A stretch of DNA of 64,000 bases, taken from the NCBI GenBank assembly GCA_030272585.1, contig BSYQ01000003.1, positions 124,001 to 188,000 of the forward strand. The letters run 5' to 3'. Below the pieces are notes generated by a model that was given only the letters and a program-made list of their open reading frames with translations, did not search any database and was not told where the DNA came from. The position numbers and the translations under genes are program-made. Below, piece after piece: positions 1 to 9,218 of the stretch (its first letter is position 1; the number at the start of each line of letters is the position of its first letter). Origin of the DNA: Bryopsis sp. KO-2023 (lineage: Eukaryota > Chlorophyta > Ulvophyceae > Bryopsidales > Bryopsidaceae).

Positions 1-2747
1 TTTTGATCTTGGGGTGGAGGTGGTGGTTGCGGTTGCTGACCTTGCATTTGCTGGTTCTGATCAGCTTTGGGCTTGTTTTTCCAATTCCAGTTCCATCGCC
101 CTCGTCCGCGACCACGTCCGCGGTTGTTTTGAGATTGGCCACCCAACGAATCGATTCTTTCGGCAGTGACTATCGCCGCTTCCACTCCTTCTGTCACCAT
201 TGTAACAACTTGATGTCGGATCTGGGGCCGTAATCCGTCAACAAATGTCAAGTACTGCTCCTCCTCCGTCATATTCGGAATTCTGAGTATGAGATCCCGA
301 AATGCGTTAATGTAGGAACGAACAGTCCCCGTTTGTTGAAGTTTCCGCAGCTTCCTACGCGAAACATCGGACATTCTTGTTGGTTCGAAAGCAATAGCTA
401 ACTCTTCCACAAGTTGTACCCAGTCCTGGAACATCGGACGAACTCCTTCCCGAATCCGCATCTCTTGCATATTCCGCCATGTGGCGGCTGAACCAGAGAG
501 ATTTGTGCGGAATACTTTAAGCCAAACAGACTCATCCAAATCATAAACTTTACAGAAGTTGGTGAGTTCTGCCTGCCAATCCCGAATCCAGCGATCTCCA
601 GCGCCAGTATACGGTTTCGGCATCGGGAATTTGACCGCATTGGGAATGTGAAGCAAACGATTTTCTGGACGTGCATAGCCCATAAAATCTGGGACCCCAC
701 CTGGGGGACCAGGAGGTCCGCCTCCTCCGCCACCTCCACCACCACCATCTCCAGGACCGCCTCCTGGGTTCCTAGATGGTCCTTCTCCTCCTCCACCAAT
801 ATGTGGTCCAGGTGCAGACCCACGGCCACTTCTGTCCGATGGGCCTCCGCCACTTCCATCACCGGAACCATCATCATCTCCACCTCCGCCTCCTCCGCCT
901 CCTCCGCCTGCGCGTTGAGGAATACGCGGGTAGGATCCCCATCCAACATAGGGGTTTCCGGATGATGGAGCTCCGTATACATTCACGGAGTGACCTAAGA
1001 TAGAAGGCCGAATGTATGATGCTCCCATGGCATAATAGCCGGGTGGTGAAATCATTGATGGATGTGATAACACTGGCTGAGAAACTGGTGGTGGCATGGG
1101 TAATGTTCTAGGTGGCTCGGGTGACGTGGTTGTTGGAGTTGTCAGCGGAACAGTTTGTACCACGGGAGAAGCCTGCGTACGCTGTGGCGGTTGTACTGGC
1201 TGTAATACCGCTGGTGGTCTTGTATTTGGTGTTTGTCCAAACACAGCGCTAGGCCTCACGATCGGCCTAGGTACATTTCCCTGTCCGCTGATTGCACTGC
1301 CTCGCCCCACTCCAGGAATAATGACTGGGGGTGATGCAGGTCGGGTAATCGGTCTATTTGCCCGCGGGAATACTGGTGGTATTGGCGGGAAACCTACGGA
1401 ATCCGGGGCAAAGCCGGATGAGGTTTGGGGAGGTTGCCCAAATGAAACTTGTACTTCGGACAACCTTGGTGGTTGTGCCACCGTTCTGGTTCCCGCTCCC
1501 GCCATAGCAGCCACAAGAGGTGTTTGTTGAGCAGCGGATGCCATTTGTGTGGCAACTGCTGCAGCATCTTTCTTCCGCCAAAACTCAAAATTCGACGTGA
1601 ACTTTGTGTCCGCTACATCCTCAAACACCTTCTTTAGCTCTTGCGCTGCTTCCGGATCTTGTAGCATTTCTTGTAGCATTTCCCGCGGCTCTCTGCTCCT
1701 TGTTGAGCTTCTCGATCTGCTTCTCCTTGAAGACCGACTTTGACTTCTTTTCAACTCCTCCATTTCCATTTGTAATCTAGCCGCCGCTTCTTTCGCAGCC
1801 GCTGCCTCCTTTAACAAATAGGCTACTTCCGCATGATGCTGTGTTTGAAAACTTTCCGCTCTGTCTTTAGTCGCTTCAAGATCATGCTTAACACGAATGA
1901 GTTCTTTGAACTGTTTACTCTGACCCGCGTCCACTAGTGCTTGGGTCTCTCTCAGTTCTTGTTGAACCGTATCCAACCCCCAAAGGGCGTCGGCATGTTG
2001 CCGGTCAAACTCTTCTTCGAGTTTCCTTCTTTGCTCATCCGTGTCCGCTACTTGTTCGGCCAATATCCGCTGAGCCTCTTTGGCTTCGTCCACCTCTTTC
2101 TGGGCGACATCACGGATATTCGCCAAGCCAGCTTCCATTTGGCTGAGCCTCCCCTTGGCTGCAGCATCCAGATCTTGTATCCGCTCATCCAACCTTTCAC
2201 TGAGCTGTCCTTCGATCTGGTGATGGCGGGACTGTAGAGTAGAGTCCAACACATCATGTACTTGGGAAGCCATGCTTGAACAAGCTCCCTCCATCCGACT
2301 ATCAAGGTGCTCGGCGACCTGGGCTGTCCGCTGGGCAGCCTCCTCGGACAATTGGCTGTACAACCGCTCTTGCGATTCATGGAGATCGCGCTCCTGCAGG
2401 CCGTCATTGTGCACGTGCAAAGTCTGGTTATGCACGTTCACTTGGCTCTGTTGCAGGTGCTGCGTTTGTTGATTGATGAAGACTCCCGGCTCTTCCTCCA
2501 TCTCCTCATCAAACTCCGGGCCAATGTCCGCTTCCTCATCGCCTGCTTCCTCCACCATGTCCGGGTGTGCGGGGATACCGTATGCCTGTAATGGCCGGTC
2601 CATTTCTGCCTGTATTGGCAGTCCGACAGCAGGTAATTCCTGGGCGACGATCAGCGGATATAGCGGCGGGCCATCTGGGGCGTCGCGCTCTTGCTGATTG
2701 TCTTCGATACCGTATTCCAGGTATAGCTGCTCGTCGTTTCCGCTCAT
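1..2747 (-). CDS. gag: Gag polyprotein of element B1 (incomplete at window edge)
   Basis: The structural protein that assembles retrotransposon particles. The ATG at 2747 opens a frame matching the 990-residue Gag of B2 almost throughout. It has an acidic N-terminus, a long coiled-coil half (Glu/Gln/Ala heptads), an Arg-Ser dipeptide stretch, a Pro/Gly-rich linker and the retrotransposon gag core ending in the RIDSLGG region. The zinc knuckle expected at the C-terminus lies beyond the edge. I followed the frame by comparison with B2 and saw only in-frame differences, but did not check every codon. Start choice rests on B2, where the ATG is in the same place. Confidence 0.75.
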   Translation of the reverse strand, partial: MSGNDEQLYLEYGIEDNQQERDAPDGPPLYPLIVAQELPAVGLPIQAEMDRPLQAYGIPAHPDMVEEAGDEEADIGPEFDEEMEEEPGVFINQQTQHLQQSQVNVHNQTLHVHNDGLQERDLHESQERLYSQLSEEAAQRTAQVAEHLDSRMEGACSSMASQVHDVLDSTLQSRHHQIEGQLSERLDERIQDLDAAAKGRLSQMEAGLANIRDVAQKEVDEAKEAQRILAEQVADTDEQRRKLEEEFDRQHADALWGLDTVQQELRETQALVDAGQSKQFKELIRVKHDLEATKDRAESFQTQHHAEVAYLLKEAAAAKEAAARLQMEMEELKRSQSRSSRRSRSRSSTRSREPREMLQEMLQDPEAAQELKKVFEDVADTKFTSNFEFWRKKDAAAVATQMASAAQQTPLVAAMAGAGTRTVAQPPRLSEVQVSFGQPPQTSSGFAPDSVGFPPIPPVFPRANRPITRPASPPVIIPGVGRGSAISGQGNVPRPIVRPSAVFGQTPNTRPPAVLQPVQPPQRTQASPVVQTVPLTTPTTTSPEPPRTLPMPPPVSQPVLSHPSMISPPGYYAMGASYIRPSILGHSVNVYGAPSSGNPYVGWGSYPRIPQRAGGGGGGGGGGDDDGSGDGSGGGPSDRSGRGSAPGPHIGGGGEGPSRNPGGGPGDGGGGGGGGGGPPGPPGGVPDFMGYARPENRLLHIPNAVKFPMPKPYTGAGDRWIRDWQAELTNFCKVYDLDESVWLKVFRTNLSGSAATWRNMQEMRIREGVRPMFQDWVQLVEELAIAFEPTRMSDVSRRKLRKLQQTGTVRSYINAFRDLILRIPNMTEEEQYLTFVDGLRPQIRHQVVTMVTEGVEAAIVTAERIDSLGGQSQNNRGRGRGRGRWNWNWKNKPKADQNQQMQGQQPQPPPPPQDQ

Positions 2748-3235
2748 GGTGGATGTCTTGATTCGTCGGCGGTAGAATCACGTGTCCGTTTGGTGGATTC
2801 CGTTGGCGGGTAATCCACGTGCCGAATTGGTCACTCTTTGTCAGCGGTTTCTGGCAGCGGTTTCTGGCACGTAATTTCTGGCGGAAACGTATTCGTCCGC
2901 AGAAACGTCCGCTGGCAGACTCGTTTTGTCCGCTCTGCGGTAACCGCGTTCAGTGTCGACAACTCTCCGACAAACGGAAGTACTACTACGCCGTGCTGTG
3001 GTCGTAGCGTCCAAGGATCTATAGATCCTGTGATTTTGGGAGGGATGATCGAGCGCAGCAACGTGCGTTCTCTTTCGTCCAGCGTTTGGTTGGTGCGCAG
3101 CAACACGAAGTAGGTTCCAGACACGAGGGGAAACCTTCTTCGACCTAGCCGACCCTGATCTTTTGCACCTCGACTGCAAAATCTCCTGTCGATCTCTTCC
3201 ACTAAGTAGACTCGACTTGCAGGTAGGGTGCTTCG
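2748..3235 (-). other. 5' leader of element B1
   Basis: Untranslated stretch between primer site and gag ATG. It resembles the B2 leader (33125-33606) in length and in blocks such as CTACTACGCCGTGCTGTG and GCAGCAACGTGCGTTCT. No ORF or RNA gene is recognised. It probably holds packaging signals (inference). Confidence 0.6.
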
Positions 3236-3247
3236 GCTCCGAAACCA
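3236..3247 (-). other. Primer-binding site of B1 (TGGTTTCGGAGC)
   Basis: On the minus strand, TGGTTTCGGAGC starts 2 nt inside the LTR end. The same 12-mer lies at this place in A2, B2, E and F. It is complementary to a tRNA 3' end reading GCTCCGAAACCA and differs at two positions from the plant initiator-Met primer site TGGTATCAGAGC. Confidence 0.8.
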
Positions 3248-3249
3248 GT

Positions 3250-3401
3250 TGTTAGGTCCCTGTAGGTTTTAGTGAGTCGTTGCTGAAGTTGAGACTGGGG
3301 TCACACACTTTCACAAACCAGAGAATTAATTTTTACAAGTGTTCTCTCTGAACTTAACCCCCTAGAACCCGTACTAACCCGTACTACACACTCGTACTGC
3401 A
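3250..3401 (-). repeat. 5' LTR of element B1 (152 bp)
   Basis: On the plus strand it begins TGTTAGGTCCC next to the primer site and ends GTACTGCA. The outer boundary was set by alignment with the B2 LTR (33622-33790, ending GTACTACA) and by the resumption of the A1 pol frame at 3402. Confidence 0.75.
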
Positions 3402-6327
3402 AAATGAGTGCGACAACGTAGCACCTGCCGAAATTAAAAAGGTGGTAGAAAAACACCGTGGTGTGTTTCCTCGTGATTTACCCCCAGGGATTCCTCCGAA
3501 GAGAAAAGGTCATGAGTTTAAGATAGACCTGGAGGACCCAACACCTATCCATCGTCCAATATACAAGCTTTCACCAGCAGAGCTGGATGAAGTGAAAGCA
3601 CAAGTGGACTACCTTCTGGAACAGAAGAAAATCAAACCATCCGAGTCCCCTTGGGGCGCGCCAATCCTATTTGTACCGAAAAAGGATGGAGGCTTAAGGA
3701 TGTGTGTGGATTACAGGTGGATTAATAAGGTGACGGTGAAAAACCGATATCCTTTACCCCTGCCAGAAGAATTGATGGATAGAGTGTTTAAAGCCAAAGT
3801 GTTCTCAAAGTTAGATCTGCGATCAGGCTACTGGCAATTTCCAGTAAGGCCATCTGATACAGATAAAACAGCGTTCCGAACGAGATACGGTCACTTTGAG
3901 TTTTTGGTAGCGCCTTTTGGGCTAACCAATTGTCCAGCGCAATTCCAAACTCTAGTGCAAGACCTACTCGCAGAGTTTTTAGATGATTTTGTTGTTGTCT
4001 TTATTGATGACATACTCATCTTCTCTGAAAACATGGAACAGCATGCCGAACACTTAGAGAAAGTCTTGTCGCGACTAGCAGAATACCAGCTCTTTGCTAA
4101 GGCAAGTAAAAGTGAGCTGGCTGTCGCAACAGTAGACTATCTTGGCTACCGCATTAGCGGAAGTGGGTTAGAACCACAGGAACAAAAAGTGAAGGCAGTG
4201 AAGGAGTGGAAGGAACTACAGAGTGTTAGCGATGTACGTAGTTTCCTTGGAATGGTTTCATACTACAGGAAATTCATTCCCCAGTTTGCACATGTTGCTG
4301 GACCACTCCATGACTTAGTGAAAAAAGACCATCCCTGGAGATGGGGACAGGTTGAGCGTGGCGCATTCAATGAACTGAAAAAGCGTCTAAGTCAAGCTCC
4401 CGTCCTTATTTTTCCAGATGCGTCACTGCCTTACACTGTGATCACTGATGCGTCGAATGAGGCCATCGGTGCCGTGTTAACACAAAATCACGGAGAGGGG
4501 CTACAGCCAATAGCTTATCTCTCACGTAGATTCAAGCCTGCTGAGCTTAACTATGCACCATACGACAAAGAGTTGTGTGCAATATGTTATGCGATGGTGC
4601 AGTGGAGACATTATCTAGAAGGTTGTGCGGGTGGAGTAACAGTGTTCACTGACCACCAACCTCTGACGCATATTCTGTCGCAGAGGAACCTTTCTAGAAC
4701 CCAAGCAAGATGGCTTGAGGCGGGGTACCTGACTTCGATCAACCCCAAGATCTCCTACATAAAAGGCAAGGCTAATGTGTTAGCAGATGCTCTCTCCCGC
4801 AGTGTTCCTAAGCCCGTGGAAACTGCGATGAACATTTCCACTTGGCAAGTGCATCAAGCAAGCCAAGACGAGTGGAAACAAGCCCTCCAAGCTGATAACT
4901 CCTTGGTGAAGATATTGCGGAAGCTTGAGAGTGGTGAGGAAGTTGAGGGATATTTCCTCAGAGAGGGAATACTTTGGACGGTCCCAAAAAGAGGATTAGT
5001 CGAGAAAGTGGTGGTTCCTAAAGGCCAGCGCAATAAGATCATGAAGGAGTGCCATGAGACACCTTCAGCAGGCCATACAGGACCAGCGCGAACGGGAGAA
5101 ATCCTAGCGCGGCGATATTGGTGGAAAGGGTGGATGAATGAGTTGAAGGCGTTTGTACGCGAATGCCCTGTGTGCCAGCAAATAAAGGCTGACACACAGA
5201 AGCCTATGGGCTTACTTCAACCCTTGCCAATACCTGAGCGGAAGTGGGAGCAGATTACCACTGACTTGGTGACAGATCTACCAGCATCCAATGGGTTTAG
5301 TGCTGTAGCTGTCTTTGTCGATAGACTTACCAAGTTTGTGCATTTCGCCCCATGTACTAAAGAGATTACCGCTGCAGGATACGCCCAACTTTTTATCGAA
5401 CATGTTTACCGCAACCATGGCCTACCTAAAGTGATTGTGTCTGATAGAGACCCTCGCTTTACCAGTAAATTCTGGCAGACGCTTTTTAAAGCTCTGGGTA
5501 CAGAGATTCGTATGAGTACAGCTTACCACCCTCAGACGGATGGGCAGAGTGAGGTTACCATACGTACTCTGGAAAATTTTCTAAGGCCATATGCTGAGAG
5601 GTATCCCCATAAGTGGGTTGAGTATTTACCTACAGCAGAGTTTGCAGCAAACAATGCAGTGAATGCGAGTACAGGGTACGCACCTGCATATTTGATGTAT
5701 GGGTACCATCCAGAAACACCAAACATTGGTGGGACGGCAACGCAATTTCAAGTGGAAGCAATTAAGACTATGGTAGCACGGATGGCACAGGACTTAGATA
5801 CCGCAAAAGCATATTACTCTAGAGCACAACACAGAATGTGTGTAAGTGCAAACAAGAAGAGGAAAGATATTGCTTTTGAGAAAGGGGATAAAGTCCTGAT
5901 AAAAAGCCGTTTTATTCCGTTGGCTGCTTTGAACAAAGTGAGTCCCAAACTGCGCCGTCGATTTGTGGGTCCCTTTGAAATTGTGGAGAAAATATCAAAG
6001 GTGGCTTACAGAGTTCAACTTCCGGAAACATGGCTCATTCACCCAGTGTTTCATGTTTCTAAGTTCAAGCGTTATCACGCCTCGAGTGATAACAGCAGGC
6101 AAATACAACCTCCAGAAGGAGAGTTGATTGGTAGCGAAGTAGAGTATGAGGTCGAAAATATCCTAAGGGCTAGAGGTAAACGCAATCGCGAATACCTAGT
6201 GCTGTGGAAAGGATACGATCTACTTGATGCTACTTGGGAACCTGAAGCTAATCTGGTTAACGCACCAGATATACTTCGCGCATTTAAAGAGAAAGAAAGA
6301 AAAGAGTTGCAGAAAGGAAGAGAATAG
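3402..6327 (+). CDS. pol: Pol polyprotein of A1 (5'-truncated): RT, RNase H, integrase, chromodomain
   Basis: Copies element RNA into DNA and integrates it. The frame is open from 3403; the protease is lost with the missing 5' part. Reverse transcriptase carries FIDD at 3999-4011. RNase H begins near TDASNEAIGAV. Integrase has an HHCC zinc module (HETPSAGH, then CPVC), then catalytic Asp in TTDLVTD, Asp in VSDRD and Glu in TDGQSE. The C-terminal chromodomain includes YLVLWKGYD and TWEPE, typical of chromoviruses that target chromatin marks. No stop or frameshift is seen in the part present. There is no natural start: the protein should be made as a frameshift fusion with the missing gag. Confidence 0.93.
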
Positions 6328-6778
6328 GGAAACAGAGTGTTTGATGGCTAAGGTGGAACTCCTTATAGCAAGGGGGCGCGAAAAAGGATACCTTAGAAAA
6401 ACTCTGTCAACTTCCAAACCAACTCTTTAACTTTAATGCGTTAGGTGCCTAAGTTATTTGGCTGGCGCAGTAAGTGTAGCTTCAGTAGTACTTTAGAAAC
6501 CGGGCAAACGATGTCACATTCGAGATAGTGTGGTTGTTCCGAGAAAACCCCTATCAAGTGACGTGTTGAGGTGGTCTTGACGAGACTCCAACCGAGCGAA
6601 ACGTTGGTGTCTCACCCCAATAACCCAACGAGGAAAGTGTACGAGTCACCCAGCCTTATAAGCGCAGCCCTCGAACCATTTTGCCCTAGTGTTTGTGTGA
6701 ACGGAGCGAGCTCCTGAGTGAAAAAGAGTCTAAAGACGCACAAAACCGTTGTTTATTTCTTTCTTTCCGACGAACATA
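6328..6778 (+). other. Spacer between pol and ORF3 of A1
   Basis: 451 nt with no long ORF. It includes a TATA-like CCTTATAAGC near 6655, about 120 nt before the ORF3 ATG. This could mean an internal promoter, or a splice acceptor for ORF3 could lie here. Neither is proven by sequence. The C spacer is similar in size. Confidence 0.4.
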
Positions 6779-8593
6779 ATGGCTGCCGACACACCCGCCG
6801 CAATTATTGCGAGGTTGGAAGCGGAGGTAGCTCAAAAAGAAGAGGAGCTGCAGCACTTTGTTACGACCGCAGAGGAAGTGCTGCAGAACAATGAGGCCTT
6901 AACCCGGCAGCTCTCAGAGTTGAGTGACCGGACGAAAGCAGCTGAGGCTGCGAAGGAGGCAGCGGAGAAAGCCAAGGAAAAGGCGGAGGCGGAAAAGAAA
7001 GAAGCGGAGGACAAGACTAAGGTCTTGGAAGAAAAATTGGAAGCCATGAAGCTGAAAAAGCAAAGGTTCCAATCTCACATGATGGCTAACCATCGTGAGA
7101 ACGACCTCCGCAAACAAGCTCTCGGGGGAATAGTGGATCGATTTACCGCGGTAGAGGAAACGCTGCAGCAAGCTGTAGCAACCGCGTGGAATGCAGCAGC
7201 CAACAACCTTAAGAAGGAATTGGCAGAACAAGAGCTGCAGATCGATTTGCTGGGAGAGTCCCTCAGAGACGGCTCTGAAAAATTATCAGTGCAGAGCGAA
7301 ACAACGGACAAGATGCTGCGTTTGAACCCGGCGGTGCCAGCACCACGGGTGCGGGAAGAACTGGATCGCCAAGTCCAAGTTCTGTTGTCAAACGCAACAC
7401 TTGATCTGGAACCGTCCAAGGACGGTGATGCGGGAGGCTCAAGCAAGGGCAAGGGGAAAGGGAAAAACAAACGCCCAAGCTCGCCGTGTAGGGATGAAGA
7501 TCCACACGGAAAGAGAAGGCGAGAGGACGGTGACGATGAAGGTGGTGAGCCACCGAGGAATCGTAGGCCTGGAGATGCAGCAAGAGCCAACTTGTTACTC
7601 AAGTTAAAGGCTGCCGCAGTAAAAACTCCAGCCCCCTCACAACCAGCACCAACAGTTCAGACTCCCGGGGATGAGGCTACCGCAATAGCACCGGGGGAGG
7701 ACCTCTTCGACATGAGAGAGGAGGAGCTTTTGGACTTGGATTTCAACGAAGAACTTGACTTCGGTAATCCACCTCCTAGGCTCGAGGGTCCTAGTTCTGA
7801 ACTGGAGGACGGGGAAATAAGGAATGATGAAGGGCCAAGCCAGGTGACAGAGGTTCAGCGTGCGGTCCATCCACCGTTGGAGTTAGCTCCAACAGAAGCA
7901 GCACTTCGGGCTTTCCGAGAAAAGGTTAAGCTCAGAAGGTTAAAGGCGGCTGCTCAGGACAAAGTGGATGCTGCACCCAGCGAAGTGAACCTGTCACGGG
8001 AGGATATCGAGGAGGCTTGCAACCCCATCACTGCGTCAGAGAAATGGCCGAAGGTCCAATATACTAACCCCAGGGACCGAGCCTTGCAAAATTACCGCGG
8101 CAACCGGCACTTTCACGAGTTGCCCATGTGCATTTGGTGCGGGAGAAGCCCAATGCAAGCAAGTGCTCAGCGGCTGACGCAGAAGAAGTATTCCGTCCTT
8201 CCTTGTGGGTATCACCTTGTGTGTGATGCTCACTGGTTGGCATACTCGATGCTGGGGCGCATCGTTACCGCGGTACAAAAAGTCGCCGAAGTGGACAACA
8301 AGTCCATTGCCACCGTCTCCCCATTCTCTCTACCTGCCCATATGATGAAGCTGACACGCTCGACGTTCGAAGAAATCCCTCCATTCCCAGCTGAGCACGA
8401 GAAGTTGCCACACTGCCATATGTGTGTGAAGCGGCAGCTTAAGGTGTCCGGCATCACAAGGGATCTGCCATTCCTTAAGTCCAAGAGGGTGGCTGCCGCA
8501 TTTGATCCCTGTGTCCGGTATCGTGCAGTGCAGCAGGCGCATGCGCAGGAGCAGCGTGCTATACAGCAGGCGCAAGCGCAGGAACAGCGTTAA
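6779..8593 (+). CDS. ORF3 of A1: coiled-coil protein with RING-like Cys/His module
   Basis: 604 residues from ATG 6779 (MAADTPAAIIARLEAEV). The frame is open to a TTG at 6749, but the ATG fits better. Residues about 5-180 form a Glu/Lys/Ala coiled coil. A basic KGKGKGKNKR segment and an acidic middle follow. Residues 451-549 hold C451-x2-C454-x21-C476-x2-H479-x2-C482-x2-H485-W, then C546-x2-C549. The C-terminus ends in repeated Gln/Ala units (IQQAQAQEQR). The same Cys/His order occurs in C ORF3 (18675-20450). Eight ligands in this order fit a two-zinc cross-brace such as a RING variant, though the last gap is long. There is no signal peptide or membrane segment, so it is not an envelope protein. 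Function unknown. Confidence 0.8.
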   Translation: MAADTPAAIIARLEAEVAQKEEELQHFVTTAEEVLQNNEALTRQLSELSDRTKAAEAAKEAAEKAKEKAEAEKKEAEDKTKVLEEKLEAMKLKKQRFQSHMMANHRENDLRKQALGGIVDRFTAVEETLQQAVATAWNAAANNLKKELAEQELQIDLLGESLRDGSEKLSVQSETTDKMLRLNPAVPAPRVREELDRQVQVLLSNATLDLEPSKDGDAGGSSKGKGKGKNKRPSSPCRDEDPHGKRRREDGDDEGGEPPRNRRPGDAARANLLLKLKAAAVKTPAPSQPAPTVQTPGDEATAIAPGEDLFDMREEELLDLDFNEELDFGNPPPRLEGPSSELEDGEIRNDEGPSQVTEVQRAVHPPLELAPTEAALRAFREKVKLRRLKAAAQDKVDAAPSEVNLSREDIEEACNPITASEKWPKVQYTNPRDRALQNYRGNRHFHELPMCIWCGRSPMQASAQRLTQKKYSVLPCGYHLVCDAHWLAYSMLGRIVTAVQKVAEVDNKSIATVSPFSLPAHMMKLTRSTFEEIPPFPAEHEKLPHCHMCVKRQLKVSGITRDLPFLKSKRVAAAFDPCVRYRAVQQAHAQEQRAIQQAQAQEQR

Positions 8594-8787
8594 GGAGGAG
8601 GGAAAAGGAGTTATCGTCGACCAAGTGTGTGCGTGCAGCAGCTGTCAGAGCCGTCAGAGCAAGAGACAGGTCCAAGACAGTTGGGTGTGGGTATGGGAGT
8701 GGGTTAGTTTTGTGTTTGTGTTTTTGTGTTTTGTTTTTCTTTGTGTTTCGGTGTGCGTGGGCGCCCACTTTTTGCGGGGGGGGCGTA
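8594..8787 (+). other. 3' untranslated region and polypurine tract of A1
   Basis: GT-rich stretch ending in GGGGGGGGCGTA (8776-8787) directly before the LTR start. That is the position of the plus-strand primer in LTR elements. C has an equivalent G-run at 20716-20727. Confidence 0.7.
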
Positions 8788-9218
8788 TGTTAGTATTTTC
8801 TAGTACTTAGCGCTGTACGAGGTAGTCTGGGATAGAGTCTAGGGTGGCTGACGCATGTGGGTTCACGAGTAAGACAGATTAGACCCAGAGTTTGGGCATG
8901 CGTCAGCGTACTACACTTAGGGGTACTTAAGAGGCCCACTCGTTGTTTTGACACTCTTATTCTTTTGTAAGAACTCGGGATTCGTGGGATTGGTGTGTTC
9001 CCGCTTGTGTGTGTGTTTGTGTGTGTGTGTGTGTCTAAGTGTTTGCCTGACGCAATCACTTATCCAACCAAGTGCTCTAGTAGCGTTCACAACCGCGCTA
9101 GCTAGAGAGTTGTCTAAACCAACAAACCCCACAAGTATACTTGCGTTAGCCAGCAAGTTATCACGAATCCAACCAACACAGCCAACCACTATTGCGCCAC
9201 CCACAAGCTTCACTATCA
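8788..9218 (+). repeat. 3' LTR of element A1 (431 bp)
   Basis: Begins TGTTAGTATTTTC and ends TTCACTATCA. An inverted near-copy lies at 14974-15411 as the 5' LTR of A2. It contains a GT microsatellite near 9005-9035 whose length differs between the copies. The boundary is exact on both sides: polypurine tract on the left, A2 pol codons on the right. Confidence 0.92.

Larger units (their letters stand above)
1..3401 (-). mobile_element. Element B1: Ty3/gypsy chromovirus, 5' part only, innermost layer of the nest
   Basis: Reading leftwards it has a 5' LTR (3250-3401), a primer-binding site, a leader and gag, then runs off the left edge. Gag, leader and LTR all match element B2 (20902-33790) closely. 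Its LTR ends in GTACTGCA and directly abuts A1 pol at 3402, which stays in the A1 reading frame. B1 therefore looks like an insertion into A1 whose far half, and the left half of A1, lie outside the window. The expected 5-bp target duplication is AAATG. Confidence 0.85.
3402..9218 (+). mobile_element. Element A1: chromovirus, 3' part with pol, extra ORF3 and 3' LTR
   Basis: Order: pol from just upstream of reverse transcriptase, spacer, ORF3, polypurine tract, 3' LTR. The 5' half is missing because B1 sits in pol at 3402. The overlap with A2 pol is nearly identical, so A1 and A2 are one family. Joining A2's 5' part to A1's 3' part without the hAT-like insertion gives about 10.1 kb for a full element. 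A1's 3' LTR end abuts A2 pol at 9219, so A1 inserted into A2 in opposite orientation (expected duplication AACAC). Confidence 0.85.

Noticed and set aside
6779-8593. ORF3 as an envelope protein (errantivirus-like)
   Set aside because: No signal peptide, transmembrane helix, furin-like site or glycosylation pattern; the protein is hydrophilic coiled coil plus a Cys/His block.
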